A stretch of DNA of 64,000 nt from Tillus elongatus (Eukaryota > Arthropoda > Insecta > Coleoptera > Cleridae), in contig OZ023267.1 in the NCBI GenBank assembly GCA_964006375.1, positions 87,615,406 to 87,679,405 of the forward strand. Reading direction: 5' to 3'. Position numbers and translations under genes: made by a program. A model generated the notes under the pieces. The model ran no database searches. It saw nothing but the letters and a program-made list of their open reading frames with translations, and was not told the DNA's origin. Positions 56,601 through 64,000 of the stretch are shown piece after piece. Each line of letters begins with the position of its first letter. The first letter of the stretch is position 1.

Positions 56601-58380
56601 CAAGATCCGTTAGAAGTACGGTAGAACCAATGCATACACGGTGTTGAGGAGACCAAACCGGAGTGGAATATTATATAAAATGGCCACTTCCGCTCTAAAC
56701 TTTATAACCGTATATCTTTTGAATGGAAAGCAAAGAAATGAACCGACTTCAAAATATGTCGTTTCGGGATAATGGCTATAAGAAAATGAGATAAAAAACT
56801 TAAAGCTGTTGTCGCGCAAGATCGGGATGATGTACAACGAAACCGGTACTTGCACGGAGTTCAACAAGCCAAACTTTATAAACATACACAATATCAAAAC
56901 AAGTTGTGTTAACACCTAAAAACAGCACACTCTCCCTTAGACTTATTGTCGTGATGTACTGATTAAACTTTTTGTAAACCAAGACGTCTTTATCATTTTA
57001 GAGCAATCTTAGTTATGCGACCACTCAAACCAATTGGCTTGAGGTGTATTTTTCAAGTTTGTGAGCCATCACATGTCAATCGTTAAGAGCAACGTATACG
57101 TGTAACCCTTCATTTCAATTTTTATACGTACAGTCATTCTGCTAACATTATTTTATTGTATATTATTTATGTTAAGATAACGTTAATTTAATAATAAAAA
57201 TTCCAAAAGCTATATAAAGTACAACACTAAGAAAATAATAATTTGTCTTGAGACGTTTATATTCCGAGCTAGTTTACCTAACAACTCAAACCTGACGTCT
57301 TGAAGTGCAGATTTTAATTTTTTTTCTAAGCCAACATACTCTGTATCATTTCAGAGTAACCGTAGACATGTAACCAGTCACACTAAATGTCTTGAGAGTA
57401 GGTTTCAAGTTATGAACCATCACATGTCAATCGTTTTAAAACAACGTATCCATGTAACCCTTCAACCTAATTTTTATACTTATAGTTTATTCTGCTACCA
57501 TTCATTTAAAAATAAAAACGTTAAAAGTAAAAAAGAACAATCATACATTTTCAAACATTCATCCTGGACTACCTGACAACTCAAACAGGATGTCTTGAAG
57601 TGTAGACGACAATCTCCAGCTTTTCTTAGTCATGTGTCCACTCAAACTAATTATCTTGAGGAGTAGCCTTCAAGTTTTTAAATCAGCACATGTTAAGAGA
57701 ATGACAATTATATGTTCTCAAACATTTATATTCTGGGTTAGTTTACCTAACAAATTAAACTAAATGTCTGGAGGTGTAGCTTTCAATTTTTGTAAATCAG
57801 CACACTATCTGTTATTTCAGAGTAACCTAACTACTCAAACTAATTATCATACTTTGAGATAGTTTAAATAATAGGTCAAACTAAATGTCTTCAAGTGCAG
57901 ATTTTATTTTTGCGTGAACCAGCACCCTCCATCATTTCAGAGTAATCTATAGTCATGCAACACTCCAACTAATTGTCTTGAGATGTAGCTTTCAAGTTTG
58001 TAATCAATCACACGCCAATCGTACACATTCAGGGCTAGCTTACCTAACAAATCAAACGAAATGTTTTGAAGAGTAGCATTTAATTTTTTGTAAGCCAACA
58101 CGTCTCTTTTAGAGTGATCTTAGTCATGTGACCAGTTACACTAATTTCATTGAGGTGTAGCTTTCAACTTTTGTTTGTTTTCAAACATTCATATTATGTG
58201 CTAGTTTACCTAGCAAGTCAAACTGAACGTCTTTAAATGCAGCCTTCAATACTCGTAAACCAACATGCCTCTATCATTTCAGAGTAATCTTAGTTATGTG
58301 ACACTCCAACTAATTGTCTTAAGATGTGGCCTTTATGTATATGGGATATATAAAATAAGAAGAATAAGAAGACAAGAGAG

Positions 58381-58794
58381 TTGATGACGTATTACAACAG
58401 GATGTTAAAGGAACATTTGGACAAACGGTATTCCGTTTGTCCAAATGTTCCAGCAGAGTTAGCCCACTTATTGCTTACAACTGCTACATACTTAGTAATC
58501 ATTAGAGCAGTCTTCAATTGTTTTAAACCAACACGTCTCTATCACAACAAGCTGGCGGAACATTTTGGTACACGGAATACCGTGGACCCAAATGTTCCAG
58601 CAGAAGGAGTTGACTTAGTACCTACAACTGCTCCAGCGGAACATTTGGGTAGCCTGAATACCGTTGACCCAAATGTTCCAGCAGAAGGAGTTTACTTAGT
58701 ACCTGCAACTTCTATATACTTGGTAAAAATGGGTGGAGCTCAGACTGTGAACGACAGATATGTGGTACATATGTTTGCAAATATTTGTGATTAA
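58381..58794 (+). other. Open frame over three hairpin repeats (137 codons), coding doubtful
   Basis: An open frame with internal repeats: a phrase N(T)VDPNVPAEGV is present twice and a related CPNVPAEL once. The underlying DNA consists of three units, each an inverted repeat of GGAACATTTGG... and ...CCAAATGTTCC: a perfect 19-bp-arm hairpin at 58410-58451 and imperfect ones near 58558-58601 and 58638-58682. The frame is probably open because of the repeat structure. There is no signal peptide or recognised domain. A fourth, degraded unit lies at 59447-59480. Confidence 0.5.
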
Positions 58795-58799
58795 ATTTT

Positions 58800-59515
58800 G
58801 GTTTGCTGCATATCAAAGCAATTTTATGAAAATGCAACAGTTTTATTTATTTATGCGTAAGTGAATTTAATCAGAAATATAGGGCCATGCTTCAAAAAAC
58901 TGAAGTTAAAATTAGAAGAACATTAAGAACAAATATTCCGATACCGAAGTGATCCTTAACACGTTGTATGATGTGCAATTCTGTAAATATCTTTAACAAA
59001 AGAAACACAGAAGTCAAATACTTTAAGGCAAATAGAAACGACATACATAGCAGATGTGCCTGAGGAGAAGTGTATTCAGAACATTATTGATTTACTTAGT
59101 TTTTAATTATACGAATATAACAGTATATGTAATAATATGGAGAAAACTAAAAAGCATATTAATTTTTACCAATCCTTTTTCTTTTTCTTCAGATATAACA
59201 TCTCAATGTATTTAATGTATGTAAAAGATATATGGAAGTATACTCTTTCAAGAAATCTAAATCTGCTGGTCACCAAGCAACCAGGGCAACACAACCAACT
59301 AACCAACCAACCAACTGTCTTGAGGTGTAGCTTTTATGTATGTATGTAATATAAATTTCGATAGTGTAAAAATAAAATTTAAAAAAAGTGTGATATATGA
59401 AAAAATAAGAAAACTTAAGAGTTAATTGCCTATTACAACAACAAGCTGGCGGAACATTTGGAGAGCCGGAATACTTGGTAAACATGGGTGGAGCTCATGA
59501 CTGTAAACGACTTGA
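58800..59515. other. No gene recognised
   Basis: AT-rich; contains the outlier AACTGTCTTGAGGTGTAG unit near 59315 and a degraded GGCGGAACATTTGG unit at 59447. Confidence 0.4.
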
Positions 59516-59518
59516 TAT

Positions 59519-59850
<332 letters not shown>

Positions 59851-60240
59851 ACATAAGATTATATGTCTTTCTTATGTTGTCGGAACAGTTCTCACAAGAT
59901 TTTTATGTCTTTTGTGTATTATGAGGACAATTGGCGGTTTGTACAAAATGCGCCTTTTCTTTTTAATATTTCTACACTCAAATATGTTTACAAATTAACT
60001 TTCATACATTATGGTGTTAGCTCAATAGATATAATTTCTCTTACACGTTAACTTCCATCCAAGGCAATTAGGCTATTGCAGAATAAATATACCAAGTACA
60101 TTAGCAAAAAAATTACAGGCCTTAAACACGTGGTGAATTAAGTTCTATAGGCTCTACTCGGTTAAGAGTGGAACTTGTAATGGAAACTGATAAGTACACT
60201 TGGAGAACCCAAATCATCATAACACATCTTTTTAAAGACC

Positions 60241-60282
60241 TGACGATCCTTTCACTAACAAAGTTAGCACATCAGAGGATGA
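60241..60282 (-). ncRNA. Hammerhead-like motif, type beta, core defect
   Basis: Minus strand: same order as 60298-60340, but the CTGATGA core has lost its last A (CTGATGTG). Probably inactive. Confidence 0.4.
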
Positions 60283-60297
60283 AAACCTTATTTTCAT

Positions 60298-60340
60298 CCT
60301 CTGATGACGCTAACTTTTGTTAGTGAAACGATCGTCAGGT
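60298..60340 (+). ncRNA. Hammerhead-like motif, type beta, best-preserved copy
   Basis: Stem I CCT 60298-60300 with AGG 60337-60339; core CTGATGA 60301-60307; two unpaired bases; stem II CTAAC 60310-60314 with GTTAG 60319-60323 (loop TTTT); one unpaired U; core GAAA 60325-60328; self-complementary octamer ACGATCGT 60328-60335 as minimal stem III; predicted cleavage after GUC at 60336. All core residues are present; the joints at stem II and the three-pair stem I are unusual. Confidence 0.6.
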
Positions 60341-60879
60341 CTTTAAAAAGATGTGTTGTCGTGATTTTGGTTCTCCAAGTCTACTTATTAGACTCTAACA
60401 TGTTGAATTCCTAATAAAATTATATACGAAACTTAGGTATGTTATTTAATATTTATATGTATCTCAATATTTCTTAATACTCTTCATTCACTGTTGCCTA
60501 TTTTTTATGCGTCAAACTGTCTAGCGTTTTATAAGCTCGTTTATTTAGTATAATCTAAATATCTCACTAGCTGGTGTCACTAGTATGATCATCTATAAAA
60601 TGTCTTATGGTCAATCAAGTTAGCTTGTATACTATTATTTTTTTGTAATTAGTTAATATGCCAGTCATAAATAAATCTATAATGCACATACTTTAAAGTG
60701 TTTAGATTTATTTGTAAGATATTTGCAACTTACAAACTGTATTATATTTAATAAAAGTAACAAAATGTTATTTTTTGTAAAGTAAAAGAATATAAACGCT
60801 ACATTACATATTGTTGTAGTTCAGGTGGAAATACAGCAAGCACTAGGTGAAGACTGGAACATGTAATGAACACTAATAG

Positions 60880-61097
60880 GTTCACTCTGTAGATTTCAAT
60901 TCACCACATTATATTTCCGACCTGACGATCATTTCATTAACAAAGTTAGGGTCATCAGAGTGATTAATAAACTAACCGATTAGTTGATTTATCCCTCTCT
61001 AACTTTGTTAGCGAAACGATCTCAGGTGAGAAAATATATTGTGGTGAATTGGGTTACCTAAATTGCACTTACCTATTCATAAAGCTGTTATTATCTT
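60880..61097. repeat. Foldback element (type beta), copy 2
   Basis: Arms around a centre near 60985: CAATTCACCACATTATATTT / AAAATATATTGTGGTGAATT near the ends, TGACGATCATTTCATTAACA / TTTGTTAGCGAAACGATC inward. The left-arm motif at 60920-60962 (minus) keeps CTGATGA and GAAA. The right arm lacks the CTGATGA box, so it cannot form the core. Confidence 0.8.
60920..60962 (-). ncRNA. Hammerhead-like motif, type beta
   Basis: Core CTGATGA and GAAA present; stem II CTAAC with GTTA(A) shortened by one mismatch; stem III position reads ATGATCGT, one wobble away from self-complementary. Stem I pairing is weaker than in copy 1. Confidence 0.45.
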
Positions 61098-61102
61098 ATT
61101 AC

Positions 61103-61300
61103 CTGACCTGACCTAACCTGAAGATCGTTTCGAACTAAATTTGCGTCATCAGAGTGATTAATAAACTACCCACTTGTCTATCCATCACTCTGATGACGCT
61201 AACTCTGTTAACAAAACGATTGTCAGGCCAGAAAAATATGTTATGGTGAATTGGTCTCTCCTAAGTGTAGTTATGAATCAAGCAATTATTATCTTATTAC
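61103..61300. repeat. Foldback element (type beta), copy 3
   Basis: Arms around a centre near 61168, with ATCACTCTGATGACGC and its inverse GCGTCATCAGAGTGAT, directly adjoining copy 2. Minus-strand motif 61110-61156 keeps CTGATGA and GAAA but its stem II has decayed. Plus-strand motif 61187-61230 keeps CTGATGA and the CTAAC half, but the GAAA box reads CAAA. Both are probably inactive. Confidence 0.75.
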
Positions 61301-61328
61301 ATTTAATAACTAACGCCGCTTGCTGGAC

Positions 61329-61334
<6 letters not shown>

Positions 61335-61364
<30 letters not shown>
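61335..61364. repeat. (TA)n microsatellite, short
   Basis: About 30 bp of TA. Confidence 0.95.
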
Positions 61365-61367
<3 letters not shown>

Positions 61368-61369
61368 GC

Positions 61370-63700
61370 TGGGCATCCAAAAAGAAAGTCTAGTGAATCT
61401 ATCTCCTAAAAATTATTTAAAAAGTAAAAATTTTCTTTGGAGGTGATTATTCATTAAAAGTATAAACATGAATATTCTGTATAATATTATCTACTGCTTT
61501 CTTAAATTTTACATATTGAGATTTCAAGCTCAGCTTCTTTTATATTTGACATTTCTAAAATTGAAAATTTTGAAAGCAATTTTTTTATAATTTCTAAGAG
61601 ACGAAGTCAATTTTTAAACAGTCTATATCTTGGCTAATTAAGGACTTTATAAACAATCAAACTTACAGAGTTAGTTAAAATATATTGATTTTGATAAAAA
61701 AGTAATCAGAAGTTTTAAGATGTTTCTATACGAAACGCTAAGTTTATATTATATAAAATAGTTGTCATTATCTCTCTCACAAAAAAAAAGTTTTTGCAGC
61801 AGACACTATATATTTCGTCACACTTAAATTGCTCGAAAGGCGTAACATTTGACATCTGATGTTGAAGACACACAATGCCTTACATTGTCGCATTGACCCC
61901 TCATCGGGAAAAAAGGCTTAACTGAATTATTTCCATAAGTTAGCCCTTATGCGTTATTTCTAATTACCCACTCATTAAAAATACCCCCATTGATATACAA
62001 CTCTCTGTCTAGCTGATATTTGCTATCCAATTCATTATTTTTAATAGAAAATATAGGTAATGCATTTTTAGATTTTACTAAACATTTTAAGAGACTTGTA
62101 GGACAGAGAAATTAATAAAATTGGCGGTTTTTAAGTTATTTGTATTTTAATGGTATTTTCAGCAAATGGAGTGATTTTTTTATAACAATCTTATGGCCAC
62201 TGAAAAGAAAATAAATCTTATCAAGAATTGTGTTGCATAAAGTAATTTGTAGATTATAGTTTAATGTAGAAGCATAAAATGTCAGTTATTGCATTAATAT
62301 TACCGGGTGGAATCACTTAGCTAAAACTTAGTAAAAATGTCATAATTTTGACGATACACTCTGTATGATCAAGTTAATTTTAGAGTGCTATTTTCTAGAG
62401 TTCTTTTTCGGTCGGTGTGTTAGCCTTTTGGTTTAAAGGCTTGTGGCGCTAGGGATTACATCGTGGGTAAAACACTAAGGTTCATCAAAACCGTGTATGA
62501 GACCAAATGATTATTTGTTACAAATTGGGTGAATTTTGGAAAGTGTATTTGTTATATTGTCGATTATTTGTAATTAAACTGCACCCGATAATAAGCTATT
62601 GTTTTCATTTGATATGAATCGGCATAATTATTTGAAGAAAAACTTGCATGCCCAATATAAGTATTTATCACCAAAAAATTATCATAATGTAACCTTAAGG
62701 TAAGTGGTCTTATTATTGGCGTTAATTTAAGGTTTACTTTAAGGGTTGGGCCAGTTATATGCCTTTTTGTTGAAATAAATACCACAGGATATATGGTTTA
62801 TTATTTTATTTAATGTAAAAAAGTAAACACTTTACTGTATTGTCAGGTGGAACGTATAATTAATATATTACGAAAACACAATATATGTAACATTTTAAAT
62901 TAAGTGTCCAGGAAAACTGCGACAGATGTAAAATAATAAATGCATACATTTTAAAAACAACTGGTATCTCATGATCTTAAGTCAGCTTTACATTACTATA
63001 TTATATTAAATAATTCCAACAAAACTTAAGTATTTGGATACACTATTGTTTATATAGTAAGCAATGAAATAAATATTTTATTTGAAAGAGTTAATTTTTA
63101 TTTCTGTTTGCCGTATGTCATCTAAGTGCGATGACAATGGAACTGTTCATATTTATTTTGTTTCTCTGTAGTGATTCATTTTAAAGGGAGACTGTCTTCA
63201 AGGTATGTGGTAAATGGAACCCAGACGTTTTGAAAGCCATTGTATATCCTGTATCTGCCTGTTTGACCCTATGTACTTGTTGTTTAAGGTGTATCAAATG
63301 ATTCATCCCTTAAAGAAAGTTAAACCGCCTTCAAAGAAGAGCTACACGAGAAATAATTATAGATATTGATTTTAAATATACCAATAGCTTTACCTCAAAT
63401 ATAATTTTATACACCAACTAGAAATTATGTAATATGAAATTATGAACCGCTGTCTTATTCTTAAAACAGTTTTTAAGCAATTAATTTTTTATTTATAGTT
63501 AAGTTCTAATTTGATTATAGTCAATCCCTCAATTGTAACCTATTATTCATTAAGTTTTGCAGGCTATTCGTGTTTAACATATTTACAGAAAATTATAGAT
63601 TTATTTAATGTTGAAAATGAGTAAACCGACGTTAGGTCCTCTAACCACTAAAAATCACAGGTTGTAATAATTTTGGTTTGTTGCATATCCTAAATAGCAC
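61370..63700. other. No gene recognised
   Basis: AT-rich; no ORF above about 73 codons and no motif I can name. At about 62405-62510 some phrases (GTTAGCCTTTTGG, GGTTCATCAAAACC) vaguely resemble tRNA boxes but do not hold up. Confidence 0.4.
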
Positions 63701-63729
63701 AATTAAGTATAAACAGGAAAACCTCTTTG

Positions 63730-64000
<271 letters not shown>

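Larger units (their letters stand above)
54670..58360. repeat. Array of degenerate repeats built on a CTTGAGGTGTAGCTTTCAA phrase
   Basis: Across about 3.7 kb the same phrases recur at irregular spacing of roughly 70-130 bp: AACTAATTGTCTTGAGGTGT, AGCTTTCAA, TTTGTAAACCAACA, (T)ATCATTTCAGAGTAA and CTTAGTTATGTGACCA. The clearest units are at 54770, 57040, 57650, 57980, 58150 and 58310, and an outlier lies at 59320. Segmental repeat copy 2 is embedded at 55920-56600. It behaves like an old, decayed satellite. Confidence 0.75.
60193..60386. repeat. Foldback element (type beta), copy 1
   Basis: Left arm 60193-60285 and right arm 60291-60386 are near-perfect inverses around a 5-nt loop CCTTA. Outer ends carry TTGGAGAACC / GGTTCTCCAA; the middle carries ACATCTTTTTAAAGACC and its inverse. 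Each arm holds a hammerhead-like motif facing outward. The half element at 5027-5120 is a single arm of this family. Confidence 0.9.

Noticed and set aside
62405..62510. tRNA-like phrase (GTTAGCCTTTTGG ... GGTTCATCAAAACC)
   Set aside because: No proper B box, no cloverleaf and no duplication; not supportable as tRNA or SINE.

Overview
The window reads as a gene-poor, strongly AT-rich intergenic or heterochromatic stretch of an arthropod genome, most likely an insect. The grounds are gypsy/errantivirus-like elements with an env gene, BEL/Pao elements, a jockey/CR1-type and an RTE-like LINE, a Tc1-like transposase relic, tRNA-derived SINEs and about a dozen long (TA)n microsatellites. I see no convincing host protein gene, rRNA or functional tRNA. 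The species cannot be fixed from the sequence.

Layout. 1-1630 is GC-richer sequence without genes. 2-3.4 kb holds two overlapping relics of a LINE reverse transcriptase (minus strand). 5.0-5.8 kb holds a half foldback element and a ~260 bp palindrome between two (TA)n arrays; both contain hammerhead-ribozyme-like motifs. 8.7-9.9 kb has a short MITE and a dead Tc1-like transposase. 10.4-19.4 kb is minus-strand gypsy/errantivirus material: an env fragment boxed by (TA)n arrays, a nearly complete gag-pro-pol-env copy (11.5-17.7 kb), four tandem hairpins, and another env/integrase fragment. 19.4-24 kb holds dispersed repeats, a long-TIR element and a small unidentified pseudogene. 24.3-34 kb holds members of a repeat family here called R (most with an internal (TA)n), a decayed BEL/Pao copy carrying a SINE, and a decayed RTE-like LINE.

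34.1-49.6 kb is a set of nested insertions. A decayed plus-strand gypsy copy carries a SINE in its env gene. A younger minus-strand BEL/Pao element (39699-49241, LTRs 251/255 bp, 5-bp duplication TTAAT) also sits in that env gene. That BEL element carries an unidentified insertion (42053-45669), inside which lies a LINE with a fully open EEP-RT reading frame. 52.7-59.8 kb is dominated by diverged tandem and segmental repeats with several near-perfect hairpins. 60.2-61.3 kb is a cluster of three foldback elements with hammerhead-like motifs. 61.4-63.7 kb shows nothing recognisable, and a further R copy runs off the right edge.

The elements interact mainly as hosts and guests: insertion order can be read from target-site duplications and from reading frames that resume after each insertion. 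The most unusual content is the set of hammerhead-like motifs, of two sequence types, sitting in palindromic elements; in both types the stem III position is a self-complementary octamer.
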